Shown here one piece after another: positions 1-11,740 of a stretch of DNA of 64,000 nucleotides. Positions within the stretch are counted from its first letter, which is position 1, and each line of letters begins with the position of its first letter. The notes beneath the pieces are model-generated. The model worked only from the letters and a program-made list of their open reading frames with translations, searched no databases and had not been told where the DNA came from. This DNA comes from Zygnema cylindricum. Taxonomy: Eukaryota; Streptophyta; Zygnematophyceae; Zygnematales; Zygnemataceae. Location: positions 58,501 to 122,500 of the forward strand of contig JBBHKE010000697.1 of assembly GCA_037447655.1 (NCBI GenBank), written 5' to 3'. The translations under genes and the position numbers were made by a program.

Positions 1-130
1 TGCGACGCTTTGTCGAGTCCCCTAAGTTTTGCGAAATAAATAGTGTTACTACCGCGTCAAATTTGTGACGCTTTGTCGCGTTCCCTAAGATTTGCGAAAT
101 GAATAGTGTTTCTACCGTGTCAGATTTGCG
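1..130. repeat. 63-bp tandem repeat, cut by window start
   Basis: Two near-identical copies begin at 1 and 64 and a third begins at 127 (each starts TGYGACGC), giving a 63-bp period. The copies differ at a few positions. The array probably continues to the left of the window. No coding potential is seen. Confidence 0.75.
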
Positions 131-149
131 ACGCTAATCATGATGTCAC

Positions 150-391
150 GTACTTCCACGATACCAAAGAGTACAAAGTATAATAATGTAGGGTTGTATG
201 GACAGTACAAATTTTTCTTTTTTTTTAGTTTTTTGGTTGACCGACCGTAACCGACCGTTTTTTTTTTCTGGTGAATCAACCAACCACAACCGCCCGGCCC
301 TCAAAATTTGGCAACCGAATCCGTTCCGGAACCGGCGCGGGCGGTCGGTTAACGGTCGGTCACGGTTTCGGTTGACCGTTTGCGACCTCTG
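150..391 (+). mobile_element. Truncated hAT-like MITE
   Basis: This block is the inverted, diverged counterpart of 25,679-25,920. Shared landmarks are the ACGATACC and TACAAAGTA-like segment, an oligo-T run, the CCGTTCCGGA core and a terminal TTTGCGACCTCTG. That last sequence is the reverse complement of the hAT-like end CAGAGGTCGCAAA. Only one terminus is recognisable, so the copy is truncated on its left side. Small ORFs in both strands here are incidental. Confidence 0.55.
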
Positions 392-1480
392 ATCGGTGGA
401 CAGTTGAAAATCAACCTGAGCGGTCGCTTTGGAAAAAATAATGACAAAAAATTTAAGGTTTGCCTTGTTCGGTGTCCTTTGGGTCATCTTCTCAATTGTA
501 GTCAGAAGGTTCCGCCACCATGAATGGAGTGAAACATGCATAAGATTAAGACTACAGTTTCAAAGTAATATATCAATTCATTGTTGGATAAGATCACCGC
601 AGAAACACACAATGTCTGTGATATAAATTTCATTTACAACAAAACAAAGCATAATATTTTGTTTGACACACGTTCTTCTTCTATTTCTATCAAAATAAGG
701 CGCTACTCTGATTCTGGAAAACAAGACATAGAACGATGTCGATCAATGCGAGGAAGACAAGAAAAACTAGATAAAGCTGAGAATAAGGATTAAGATTACG
801 ACATTCAAGTGACCGATACGTTGTCGGTTTACAATGTAGTCGAACACATGCTAATGTATTGATTGGCTGCTTGGATTCCATCACTGAAAAAATACACAAT
901 TTGATATGCATTCCATTTACAAAAGGTTATGCCATCGCGAGTGAAGTACAGCTTGCACAGGATTAAATTACAGTTGCATATAATGTAACAATACAATGCT
1001 TAGATGCGATCACTATTATTTTTGGGAAAACTATGGACTCTTAGCGATGAGATAATCTCGTCGCTAGAATAGCGATGACCAGCGATGAAATGTTGTCTAC
1101 TTTAAAGAGACGTTACAGAATTCAAACGCGTCAGACGAAGAGAAACTTAATACCAAAAAAAATCCGTGCGTACTAAAATGAAACATTCTGTTACGACCTA
1201 CGGACGGAAATCACCGCGGATTATATGGACAGATTCGATTGTCGGTGTACAAACTCCTTATTTGTGTTGGAGAAAGTCGGTGTATGATAGATCATCAGGT
1301 ACAATCAAAGAAGTACCGATCAGCATGAATTACTTAGGACAAATCAAGATTATTTGCAGCAGGAAATTGTACTTAGGATTAAGTGCACTAGGTAGTGGAA
1401 CCGGCAGTACGATAGTGCGCCTACATTGATCTTATTGGCAGATAAATATTCAGATAGTCTTGTTTGTATAAAGTAGGAAT
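392..1480. other. Unassigned intergenic DNA
   Basis: No gene, RNA or repeat is recognised over about 1.1 kb. Short ORFs exist (for example 87 codons at 1,166-1,429) but have no recognisable domain. The stretch at 1,020-1,090 repeats the word GCGATGA several times without clear periodicity. Confidence 0.4.
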
Positions 1481-1734
1481 TAGACATATGATTGAATTAA
1501 CTTGTACAAGTTCACTAAGGAAAGTGACATTTAAGACTGTTTTTGTAAGTGTGTCACTTTGTGACTGATCAGAGTTTGTGCTTGTTTGTGCTTGAAACTC
1601 TGTCAGTATATTGTTAAGTGTGAGCTCTAAGTGAGCTACGTTGTAAGCCTAAGTGGCTTTTTGTAGTGTTAAGTGTAAGCTGGTCAAAGTGGCCATTTGT
1701 GTGGTTTTTTTGCGTTGTCTTTCTGCTGAATTAA
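1481..1734 (+). other. Probable LTR or leader of Copia fragment A
   Basis: This lies directly upstream of the Copia gag start at 1,735. It contains repeated words (AAGTG, GTGAGCT, TTTGTGCTTG), as LTR U5 and leader regions often do. No second LTR copy, TG/CA ends or primer-binding site could be paired with it, so the assignment rests on position only. Confidence 0.3.
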
Positions 1735-2925
1735 ATGGGTGACTCTGTGGGTGACTCTGCAGCTTCTGGTAGTATCCCTGTTGCTGCAGAGCAACAGGTT
1801 ATGGGCCCACAGCCCAGAGTACCTAGGTTTGATGGAGACAACTACTTATATTGGAGAGGAATCATGAAGCTGTATTTTGTCGAAAGAGAGCTCATGAATG
1901 TGGTGGACGGTTCCCTTGCCGAAACAGATCCTACATGGAGCAAGAAGAATACACAGTGTGTCAGCGCGCTCACGAAGGCACTATCTTTAGAAATCCGAAT
2001 GGCACACATTCAGATGGACAAGGCGAAAGAAATTTGGACATCCTTGGAAGATATGTATCAACAAACGAATGTTCAGCGATAAATGATAACTGCTACAAGT
2101 ATTTTTGAGTATAAGTACAATGGTGGTCGTATCTCAGATTATTGTTATGGTCTTAGGAAGTTGTTTTTAGAAAATGCATGCTCAGAAGGTGTTTTTCCTG
2201 CTGCACAGCAAGCCATGTTGCTTATGAGAGGTTTGCTTGAAGAATATAAAGGCGCCTCTAATGCACTAAAGAAAATAGACCAATCATCTTGGAATCTAAC
2301 AATAGCAATTCAGCTAGTGTTAGAAGAAGAATCTACTAATCTAGCAATGAAAGGAAGTAAGTCAGGACAAGTATTGAACACTCAGTTTCAGAATAGAAAT
2401 CAGTATCAAACGGGTCGATCAAGTAACAAAACATGGGCATGTTTTTATTGTTTCAACAAAGGTCATTTGGTACGAGAATGTCCAATTCTGAAGAAAGACG
2501 CTCTGACAGGAAATTTTCGAGAGGGATGGAACAACAACCGACACTCTTCAAACAAAGGACAAAATTATAAGCAACCTGAAAAGGCATCTATCTTTTTGGC
2601 CGAAAAGGAAAATATCCAGGAAGACAAAGAAAAAATTGACAAACAAATTAGCAGTTTTCCAATTGTGTCAAGAAAAGAAATGTTTGCGATGACAAGTGCA
2701 AGATTCGGACCGAAAGAGAACACATGGATTATGGACACAGGAGCATCAGCTCACATGTGTGGAGACATGGAGCTATTTGAAAATCTTGAGCCCATCTCAC
2801 CACAAGACATCTACTATGCAGATGACATCTATGTAGTAGCAAGCTCGAAAGGAAAGGTGAATCTCAAACTCAAAATAGATGGTCAGACAGTAGACAGGAC
2901 TCTGAATGATGTGTTTCCTGTCTGA
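1735..2925 (+). pseudogene. Copia fragment A: gag, zinc knuckle and protease
   Basis: This encodes the gag and aspartic protease part of a Ty1/Copia polyprotein. The first 115 codons carry the gag N-terminus (FDGDNYLYWRGIM, then RELMNVVDG). A TAA at 2,080-2,082 interrupts the frame, which then continues in the same frame for 280 codons. That part has a CCHC knuckle (CFYCFNKGHLVREC) and the protease active site WIMDTGASAHMCG. The frame closes at 2,925, just before the usual GAG-pre-integrase region, so a frameshift separates it from the next ORF. A related gag fragment lies on the minus strand at 37,950-38,700. It was once part of a single polyprotein and is now non-functional. Confidence 0.85.
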
Positions 2926-3070
2926 TGTGTTATATATTCCACAGTTCAGTTTGGATTTGTTTAGCACATCATTGGTAGAAAGCAAAGGATTTGAAGTAAG
3001 TTTGAAGCATGGGAAACAAGTGGTCAGTTAGAACGGATTTGTTGCAGCTGTAGGAACAAGAGGAGAAAAT

Positions 3071-4069
3071 ATGATGTATAGGCTTAATCTGGCTGACGAA
3101 TTTAATGGAAAGAAAGTTCTTTACTCGGCTGTAACAAATGATAATGATCTATGGAATAAAAGGTTGGGACATGTTCATAGAGAAAAATTAGGAAAAATGG
3201 TGAAAAATGATGTAATCAAAGGAGTAAAACTGTCACAAGATAAGTCAAATGAGCTATGTGATGGATGTGCTCTAGGCAAAATTCACAAACTACCATTTCC
3301 AGTTGCAAGTAATCATATAGCTAAGAGAGTTTTAGAAATAATAAATTCGGATGTTTGGTCTTACAAAATACCTTCTATAGGGGGAGTGCGATATATGCTT
3401 ACACTAACGGATGATTTTTCAAGATATACTAAGGTGTACTTCCTAAAGAAAAAGAGTGACGTCTTTGAGTATTTTCAAGAATATAAAATATGGAGCGAAA
3501 AGATACATGGAGTTCCTATTTTAAATCTCAGATCCAATAACAGAGGCGAATATGTCTCACAGGTGTTTTCAGATTTTCTCAAGGAGCATGGAATTTCTCG
3601 ACAACCAACGGTTCCATACTCACCTGAACAAAATAAAGTTGCAGAAAGATTAAATAGGACACTTGTAGAGTGTGCTCGGACTATGTTGGCAGATAAAGGA
3701 ATAAGTGTGAAATATTGGGCAGAGGCCTTAAATTGTGCTGCATATATTAAAAATAGGCTAGAAAGTAAAGCAACTCCAGGAAAAACTCCTTATGAACTTT
3801 GGACAAAAGAAAAACTCGATGTTAGTCATTTTAGAGTTTTTGGCAGTAAAGTTTTTATACTTTACAATGATCCAAGCAGATGGAAAATGGAGCCAAAAGG
3901 AATGCCTGGCATCCTACTAGGATATGATAATAATGCAAAAGGATATAGAGTCAATATACCAAGTACTGATCAAATTGAAGTCGTCGCCAGTATGATAATA
4001 ATGCAAAAGGATATAGAGTCAATATACCAAGCACTGATCAAATTGAAGTTGCCAGAAACATCCTTGTGA
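3071..4069 (+). pseudogene. Copia fragment A: pre-integrase and integrase
   Basis: The 332-codon frame starts with the GAG-pre-integrase zinc-binding region (WNKRLGHVHREKL, then CDGCALGK). The integrase core follows: the first Asp is in INSDVWS and the Glu is in KVAERLNRTL. The second catalytic Asp is replaced by Asn (LRSNNRGEY where the family has D-N-G-G-E). A 68-bp tandem duplication (units from 3,923 and 3,991) shifts the frame near the end, because 68 is not a multiple of three. RT and RNase H are missing downstream. The linker is joined directly to repeat R1. Confidence 0.85.
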
Positions 4070-4267
4070 AAGATGAGTCAGAGTCAGTGAATGTATTTGC
4101 ACTAACACCTGAATAGAGAAGCAAGAGGGAGATGGTCTTGATGGAGTGAGACAAGTGACTAATGAGCAATCTACAACTCCTCACACAGAAATGACGGTGA
4201 CACTTGAGACAGAAACGAATGGATCACCTCAGACAGAAACGAATGAATCCATAGAACATGATATAAG

Positions 4268-4489
4268 TGGTCCTGCCGAATTTCCGTACGTCCACGGAGG
4301 ACATACTCACGCATTCTCCCAAGTGACGACACGTGTCCCAAGTGTGAATGAACCGTGAACTCCCAACTTCACTGTCACACTAATTTCGGTAATTACTGAA
4401 CCGAACTCAATCAAAAATAGCTTAAGTCCCGAACAGCTCTCTCTCACAGCTGAGGCATAAAGAGGACTTAAGCTTTCTAAAAAACAACA
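4268..4489 (+). repeat. Repeat R1, probable 3' part of a Copia LTR
   Basis: A 222-bp segment running from TGGTCCTGCC to AAACAACA is repeated at 10,715-10,935 with only a few differences. It has TG..CA ends, and its terminal AAACAACA matches the end of the LTRs of the Copia-like element at 36,145-39,609. In both places the right edge abuts sequence of Copia B. I infer it is the 3' terminal part of the Copia A-family LTR. Confidence 0.55.
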
Positions 4490-6054
4490 TGATGCGCAGA
4501 TTTCACATAGAAAAATTGAAGGGTTCCATCCTCGACACGCTCCCGAGAATAGTGATATTGGATGTCGATGTACTTGGTGCCCTTGTGGTGAATTGGATTC
4601 TTGATCAAAACAAGGGCACCTTCAGAATCGGAGTTGATGGGAGTGGGTCCGGGTGGAGGAAAACCAAGATTGGTGAGAAGGGTTCGAAGCCAAACAGCTT
4701 CCTTAGCGGCATGGCAAGTAGCCATGTATTCAACTTCAGTAATGGAGCAAGCTGTAGTAGGTTGTTTCCTGCAAGACAAAGAGATAAGCCCATTCCCCAA
4801 GAAAAAACAAGAGCCTGTAGTAAAATAGCGGAAAAACATCTTGCGCCCAATCAGAGTCAACAAAGCCAATGAGGGTAGTAGAACTAGAGGAGGAGTAAGA
4901 GAGGAGGAGTAAGTGAGGCAGAAGGATTTAGTGCCTTGCAGATATCGAAAGACTCATTTAGCAGCCGCAAGATGATCTAGAGAAGGTTTTTGAAGAAATT
5001 GACTAAGTTTTGTAACCGCTCTAGCAATATCTGGCCGAGTGGCTTGCATGGCATACATAACAGCGCCCACCATATAGCGGTAAGTGGCATGGAGCAGAGG
5101 GGAGAGGAGGGTGTCGGTGGAGGGGACAAGAGGAGAATTGGCATCCAAAGGGGTGGAGATAGAAGAGCAATCGGTCATACCAAAACGGTCAAGGAGATCA
5201 AAGACAAAGGTTTCCTGGGAGATGCAAAGAGTCTTAGTGGAGCGATTACGGAGGACTTGGATTCCAAGGTAATATGTGAGTTCAACGAGGTCACTCATGT
5301 CAAAATAACGTTAAAGGAGTTTAACGCTGGAAATTTCAGAAAGAGACGGACCAACAAGGATGAGGTCATCAACAAAAATAGCAACGATGATTAAAGAAGC
5401 ACCTAAGCCACAAAAATAGATGCTAAAGTTAGCGTCAATGCAAGTGAAGCCTTCTTTCTTCATAGTGGCATCGATAATCTGGTTCCAAACACGAGGAGAT
5501 TGTTTCAAACCGTATATTGTTTTGATGAGGTGACAACTAAGTTTTAGAGCCACAGGACACATACCCTCCAGGTTGCTGCATAAAAATGTTTTCTGAGAGG
5601 ACACCGTTCAGAAAGGCATTTTTAACGTCCATTTGATGAATATGGAAATCATGTTTAGCAGCTAATGGAAGGAGAGCTCGAATCGACGTGAGACGAGCAA
5701 CTGGAGCATAAGTTTCACTGAAATCTATACCTTCAATTTGGGAGAATACCTTGGCTAACAATCAGGCTTTGTATTTGTCAACGGATCCGTCCGCTTTTTG
5801 TTTAAAGCAAAAAACCCAATTTGAACCGATGGCTTTGCGACCTGAAGGAAGAGGAACAAGATTCGAAGTGTTGTTGGATATGACGGCGGAATACTCTGCG
5901 TCAACTGCACTTTTCCAAAGATGAGAGTCAGGGCGTTTGAGAGCGGATTTGAGAGAAAGGTGAGTGGAGATGAGAGAGGCAGAGGCACCAGTTGAATAAG
6001 CGCAAGCAAGGGATGCATGACCCATGGTCTCAATAAGGCGAGACTGAGGACCAC
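4477..6054 (-). pseudogene. Copia fragment B: reverse transcriptase and RNase H
   Basis: Read on the minus strand from 6,025 down, successive frames give RT: SNWVFCFKQKADGSVDKYKA, then IDFSETYAPVARLTSIR, HQMDVKNAFLNG, and YGLKQSPRVWNQ. The catalytic box is FVDD (AIFVDDLILV). It continues through YYLGIQV to TRPDIARAV. RNase H follows at 4,869-4,477 (TTACSITEVEYMA; NSDSEGAL; NPIHHKGTKYIDI). The frame changes at least four times, so the protein is dead. It is truncated in the last RNase H segment at 4,490, where repeat R1 begins. It belongs with the integrase at 6,292-7,362 and the gag at 10,940-11,740. Confidence 0.85.
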
Positions 6055-6291
6055 GAGATCTGGTCGGGTAACGACGAAATGTATTGGGGGGGATAAAAGA
6101 GGGTGGGGATCTGAAAGGAGGGGAGGGGGAGGGAGTATAGTGGACGAAAGAGAGGAAAAGAGAGGATCATCATCATGGGTAAGTTGAGAGGACCGAGATG
6201 GGGAGGGAGAGGGATCATTTGAGATGATGGGGTCATTGATAAAAGGGGTGGGAGGAAGAGAGGGGAGTGGAGGTGGGGAAAGTGGGGGAAC

Positions 6292-7362
6292 TCAGATAGA
6301 AATAAAGTCGGGTGGGGATTGGATGGGGGTGGGGAAATCACAAAGAGAGGGATAAGAGGAGAGGTCGACAGGAGAGGATGGAAGGGGAGGACGGGAGAGA
6401 GTTTGGAGAAGGGGGGATTCGTTAAAAGCAACATCGTGTGTGGTGATCACACGACAACGCGAAAGGCACCAAATGCGGTAGGCTTTTGAGTTAGTGGCAT
6501 ACCCTACAAACGTTCCACGAAACGCGCGAGCACCCCATTTCCCGGTAGAATGGGTGAGGTTCTTATACCTCACTTCGCAACTGAAGGTACGAAGGTGGCG
6601 GACATCGAGTTTTATAGAGGACCATGCTTCCATGGGGGTATTGTTAAGCCTAGCACTTGTCGGGCACAAGTTACGAAGATAGTTAGCGCATATGGTTGCC
6701 TCATCCCAAAAAGAAAAAGGCAAATTTGCGAGATACAACATAGATCGAGCCATTTCCGCTAAAGTACGATTGTACCTTTCGACAACGCCGTTCTGCTGAG
6801 GAGTGTATGGTGCACTCAACTGGTGCGAGATGCCATGGTGAGCGAGGAAGGAGGAGAATTGGTGAGACATAAACTCGCCACCGTTGTCAGTGCGTAAAGC
6901 CTTGATGCGCTTGTTGTGAAAATTTTCTGCAAGCGCTTTAAATTCCTGAAAACGTGCAAAAACGTCAAATTTATGACAAATAGTGTACACATGGGAAAAG
7001 CGGGTGGCATGATCGATGAAAGAAACAAAGTACAAGGAGCCACCAAAACTGCGTGTGCGCATGGGACCGCATACGTCGGCGTGAATGAGAGCAAGTGTTT
7101 CCGTGATAATGGTAGTACTGATAGGGAAAGATTGACGAGGCATTTTGCCTTGAATGCACCCATGACAAAAATCCAATTTTTTGTTAGAAAAAGAGTTGAT
7201 TCCGGTTACAAGTTTTGGCAAAGAAGTTAAACTAGCGCTATTTAAATGCCCATAGCGTAAATGCCAAAGGGAAAAATCGTCTACACAAGCATTTAAAGCA
7301 AAAGGGACGCTAACACTTGATGCATAAAGATTTTTAGGATAGTAGGATTGTAAAAAATACAT
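6292..7362 (-). pseudogene. Copia fragment B: pre-integrase and integrase
   Basis: A 356-codon frame with the GAG-pre-integrase zinc region (LWHLRYGHLNSASL; CHGCIQGK). The integrase core appears complete: first Asp in HADVCGP, second Asp in LRTDNGGEF, Glu in NGVVERYNRTL. It is followed by the typical FVGYATNSKAYRIW segment and a proline-rich linker. Unlike its neighbours this domain keeps an open frame and its catalytic residues. It was part of a longer polyprotein, and weak protease-to-integrase linker similarity continues to about 7,510 before Copia A' interrupts it. Confidence 0.85.
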
Positions 7363-7621
7363 AGTCTTTTGCTATTCTAAAACCTACGCTAATTTTGTCC
7401 TTTTTGCTTAAAAATTGAACGCTATCTTCATCAAACTCGGCCTTAACGCCGTCAGTCATAGCGACTCGAACAGAAAGTGTACTTTCCTTATTAACGCTAA
7501 TTGAAAAAATAACCTAATTAGAATAATGGAAAAAATAAAATTATGGATTGTATTTTGGGTTTTTTTTTTTGGAAAAAGGGCACCGAATTGGCGTTATATA
7601 CTCTAATAGCGATTGACGGTG

Positions 7622-8718
7622 TAGTGTTAGAAGAAAAATCTACTAATCTAGCAATGAAAAGAAGCAAGACAACACAAGTATTAAACACTCAGTTTTAGAA
7701 TAGAAATCAGTATTAGACAGATCGATCAACTAACAACCCATGGGCATGTCAGATCGATCAACTAACAACCCATGGGCATGTTTTTACTGTTTCAACTAGG
7801 GTCATTTGATACGAGAATGTCCAATTTTGAAAAAAGACACCTTGAGAGTAATTTTCGAGAACGATGGAACAACAACCGACACTCTTACAACAATGGAAAA
7901 CCTTATAAGCAACCAGAAAAGGCATCTGCTATTTTTGTCAAAAACGAGAATGTCTTAGAGGAAGGAGGAGACAAAGTTAACAAACAAATCAGCAATTTTC
8001 CAATTGTGACAGGAAAGGAAATGTTTGCAATGAGAAGTGCAAGATTCAGACCAAAAGATAACACATGGATTATAGACACGGGAGCATCTGCTAAGGGAGC
8101 TATTCAAAACTCTCCAGCCAATCTCACCACAAAAAATCTACTATGCAGATGACAAGTGTGACAAGTGTGAAATATTCGGCAGAGGCTTTAAATTGTGCTA
8201 TATATATTAAAAATAGACTAGAAAGTAAAGCAACTCTACAAAAGATACCTTATGAACTTTGGACAAAAGAGAAATCGGATGTTAGTCATTTTAGAGTATT
8301 TGGCAGCAAAGTGTTTATACTTAACAATGATCCAAGTAGATGGAAAATGGAGCCAAAAAAAATGCCTCGCATCCTACTAGGATATGATAATAATGCCAAA
8401 GGATATAGAGTCAACATGGCAAAGACTAATCAAATTGTAGTTGCTATAAACACCCTTGTGAAAGATGAGTCAGATTCAGTGGATGTATTCCCACTAACAC
8501 TTGAACAGAGAAGCAAAAAAGAGATGGAATACATTATCTTTGACGAAGTGAGACAAGTGACTGAAAAGCATTCAGCAACTTCTCATACAACATTCTGCAA
8601 CTCCTCACAACTCATACAACATTCTGCTACTCCTCACATAGTAACGACGCCGACGCCGACGCCGACGCCGACACCTCAAATAAAAACGAATGGATCCACA
8701 ACACCACGTGACAGATAA
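7622..8718 (+). pseudogene. Copia fragment A': knuckle, protease remnant, integrase tail
   Basis: A second copy of the Copia A family. Its left edge (TAGTGTTAGAAGAAAAATC) corresponds to an internal gag position, so the LTR and gag N-terminus are missing. It keeps the post-knuckle region and the protease site (WIIDTGASA). An internal deletion of roughly 0.9 kb relative to copy A then joins protease to the integrase C-terminus (SAEALNCAIYIKNRLESKA) at about 8,150, where ACAAGTGTG is repeated. A 32-bp tandem duplication starts at 7,718 and 7,750. A short CGACGC microsatellite sits at 8,644-8,672. The MITE-like end CGATTGACGGTGTA lies just to the left. Confidence 0.8.
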
Positions 8719-8769
8719 CTCTATCCCATCGACAACAACATCAAGAAGAGATCCTTCGATTCCAGTTTC

Positions 8770-9030
8770 AAATTTTCCGGGTGGGAAAAAGACAAGCACA
8801 AGAGAAAAAAGAATCAGTTCAAGACTCAGGCATTTGACAACAATGTACGCACACTCGGAGGCATTTGACAACAATGTACGCACACTCGGCTGCATCTGGA
8901 GAACCTTTAACCATCCAAAAATCCTTCCGGGGGGGAAAAAGACAAGCACAAGAGAAAAAAGAATCAGTTCAAGACTCAGGCATTCGACAACAATGTACGC
9001 ACACTCGGCTGGAGAATCTTTAACCATCCA
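8770..9030 (+). repeat. Local tandem duplications in the Copia A' linker
   Basis: A block beginning CCGGGTGGGAAAAAGACAAG at about 8,777 recurs at about 8,926 (period near 149 bp). Within it the phrase ACAACAATGTACGCACACTC occurs three times. The duplications lie in the low-complexity linker between integrase and RT and probably reflect replication slippage or template switching. Confidence 0.7.
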
Positions 9031-9070
9031 AGAAGCCTTCTCCGTACCAGAAAAACACTAGAGAGAAGTA

Positions 9071-10502
9071 TTGAATGACGAAATGAAACTGATTATGGTG
9101 GCCCAAACTTGGGAATTGGTTGAGCTCCCTCCAGAGCGGAAAGCCATCAGAAGTAAGTGGGTATTCAAGGTAAAATTAAACTCAGACAATATTGTTGAGA
9201 GAGATAAAGCTAGACTAGTAGCTAAGGGATACAATCAAAAGGAAGGAATTGACTTTGAAGAAACCAGGAATTGACTTTGAAGAAACTTTTTCACCAGTAG
9301 TGAGATTTCCAACAATTAGAATCTTGCTTACCTTTGCAGCCATAGAAGATATAGAAGTCCATCAAATGGACATTAAAACTGGCTTCTTACATGGGGAATT
9401 AGAGGTGGTTATCTATATGAAGCAGCCATAAATGTACGAAGAAAAAGGGAAAGAAAACCTTGTCTGTAAATTAGTAAAATCTCTATATGGGCTGAAACAG
9501 GCCCATCGTCAGTGGAATATCAAATTAGATGAGTTTCTTACTAAGTTAGGATTTACTAGGATAAGCTTAAATCATTCAGTGTATATTATGGAAGGGGAAG
9601 AAAGAGTAATTTATATTGCAATTTACGTAGATGATCTGCTCCTAATGAGCAAATCATTGATAGAAATTAACAAAGTCAAAAAATCCTTAAATACCAGATT
9701 TGAAATGAAAGATTTAGGAGAAGCAAAATATGTTATGGGGATTCAATTAGAAAGAGATAGAGAAAAAAGGATAATTAGACTTACACAAAAAGAGGCTATC
9801 GGAAACATGTTTGATAGATTCGATATGTCAGATGCAAAAAGTAGTGCAACTCCTATGGAAAATAAACAGAAAACTGAAGGGATAGAAATCAGCTTAGGAG
9901 TTATAGTTAGAGATATAACAGAAAATGAAAATTTGACTGAAATTCCCTATAGACAGGTAGTAGGAAGTCTTATCTACTTTATGAATTGTACGCGTTCCGA
10001 TATTGCCGCAGCAGTTGGGGTGCTTAGCACAATTTTGCAGAATCCGAAGAAGACAGATTGGGAAGCTGCAAAGCTTGTTATGCGATACCTAGTTGGGACC
10101 AGGAATTTGCATCTTAACCTGTGAGGAACAAGTGTAACAATTGGAACCTAGAGTGATGCGAGCTATGGAGACATTCCTAGTCGAAAATCAACTACTGGAT
10201 ATATAGTACAGATTGGAAATGGAACGTGTTGTTGGAGTAGTAAACTTCAAAAGGTAGCTGCCCAATCGACGATGGAGGCTGAATATATGGCAGCAAGAGC
10301 GGCAGTAAAGGAATTGTTATAGGTGAAATCAATACTACAAGAACTAGGATTTATGCAATTAGGTCCACAAATTGTTTGGTGTGATAATCAGACAGCTATT
10401 TCAATTGCTTCCAATCCATGTCACCATTTCAAAACCAAACACATGGATATCAGGATTCATTTCGTTAGAGAAAAGGTCTTCTCTAAAATTATAAAATTGC
10501 AA
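9071..10502 (+). pseudogene. Copia fragment A': reverse transcriptase and RNase H
   Basis: RT begins with the SKWVFKVKL and RLVAKGYNQKEGIDFEET motifs. A roughly 22-bp duplication at 9,243-9,287 shifts the frame. It resumes with FSPVVRFPTIR and HQMDIKTGFLHG. After a TAA at 9,429 comes a 230-codon frame with YGLKQAHRQW, the intact catalytic box YVDD (IAIYVDDLLLMS) and YVMGIQLERD. RNase H follows (GYSDA-like, STMEAEYMA, WCDNQTAISIA, TKHMDIRIHFVRE), with stops at about 10,122, 10,147 and 10,319. Two of these read as TAG where the family has Trp. This is the RT that copy A lacks. Confidence 0.85.
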
Positions 10503-10714
10503 CTAAGTCCTACTTTTATACACCGAAACTACACTAAGCTGTACGGAGGCATTCCAGCCGCACGTCTAACATTCTATCACAAATATTTACACCGAAGTTC
10601 AGACAACGTAAAGTGATAATGATCTAGTCACGCATTGTCACGATTTGTTGGCGGCGGCTGTCAGCGGTCCGATTAGAGGATTTGGCACCGTAGAATTGAC
10701 TTCATGAAGTCTAG
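10503..10714 (+). repeat. Copia A' LTR portion
   Basis: ACTAAGTCCTAC at 10,503, TACGGAGGCATTCCAGCCG, and AAATATTTACACCGA match, in the same order, 36,593-36,800 inside the left LTR of the Copia-like element nested in Gypsy D. The region follows RNase H directly, as a 3' LTR should. It is rearranged or diverged after 10,612. Confidence 0.5.
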
Positions 10715-10935
10715 TGGTCCTGCCGAATTTCCGTACGTCCACGGAGGACATACTCACGCATTCTCCCAAGTGACGACACGTGTCCCAAGTGTGAATGAAC
10801 AGTGAACTCCCAACTTCACTGTCACACTAATTTCGGTAAGTACTGAACCAAACTCAACCAAAAATAGCTTAAGTCCTGAACAACTCTCTCTCACAGGTGA
10901 GGCATAAAGAGGACTAAAGCTTTCTAAAAACAACA
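10715..10935 (+). repeat. Repeat R2, second copy of R1
   Basis: Near-identical to 4,268-4,489 (TGGTCCTGCC to AAACAACA). It ends exactly where the Copia B gag knuckle begins on the minus strand. The pair R1/R2 could in principle be LTRs of one element spanning 4,268-10,935, but the flanking bases show no matching 5-bp duplication. Confidence 0.6.
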
Positions 10936-10939
10936 GAAT

Positions 10940-11740
10940 TTGACGCCACTGCAGCTTTTTTGCGTGCCAGCTTGCGACATTCGGTTGCCGTGTGTCTTGG
11001 CTTTTTGCAATAATTGCAAATGACAGACGGCGGCCCCCCTAAGTTAGGTTTAAAATTTGAAGCAAAGTACGCGTTTACTTGGGAAGGGTTATATGCAAAG
11101 TAGACAAGATTTTTGCTTCTTCATGCATTAATTTTGTACATAAAACGTAAAAAGGGATCGGATTTTCAAGATTGTCAAAAGATGAGATGAAAGGTGCGAA
11201 TGATTCTGGCAATCCCCCTAATAAAGTGGATGACAAATCTTCATCAGACAGGATTACGCCAATCATTTCACACTTCCTTGAAAATAGGTCAACTGTACTT
11301 ATCCAATCTTTCATCGATTCCGTCGTCTTCTTCATTAAATTGAAAAATGCTCGCTTTTGAATGCGACGAGCCGCCCAACCAGTTTGTACGTACGCGGCCG
11401 TCAAAGGAGACCAAGCATCGGCCTACGTGAGGGCGCCTCGAATGAGTCGCGTTTTTTCTGTCGTTAGCGCCATTACTAGGCGCGCGTGAGCGTTGTCGTC
11501 CTTGACTTTCAATTCCGCGATTTCTTGAGTTTTGGTTGTTTTGGTCGCCGCGTCATCTGTAGTATTAATGACTGGTGGTTTAGATGTGCTTGTTAAAAAA
11601 TCCCAAATTTTCTCTAACTTAAAAAGATGCATGGCAAAAAATGACCAATCATAGAAATTTGAACCATCGAACTTCTGAATATTATTGGAAGTTGCGTGGT
11701 TTGGCCCATAACCTATAGGAGTAGGATTATTGGACGCCAT
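10940..11740 (-). pseudogene. Copia fragment B: gag
   Basis: On the minus strand the frame starts at 11,740 (ATSNNIQKFDGSNFYDWSFF), a typical Copia gag N-terminus. It is shifted before a second frame (11,404-11,075) containing the UBN2-like core (FFNLMKKTTESMKDWIS; LGGLPESFAPFISS). Near 10,960-11,040 a CCHC knuckle reads CNYCKKPRHTATEC. It is the 5' part of the same minus-strand element whose integrase and RT lie at 4,477-7,362. The two halves are separated by Copia A'. Confidence 0.8.

Noticed and set aside
7510-7622. Complete TA-flanked MITE between Copia B and Copia A'
   Set aside because: Only the right terminus (CGATTGACGGTGTA) is recognisable; no matching left terminus was found.
4268-10935. 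R1/R2 as LTRs of a single intact element
   Set aside because: No matching target duplication, and the interior carries two different Copia lineages on opposite strands.
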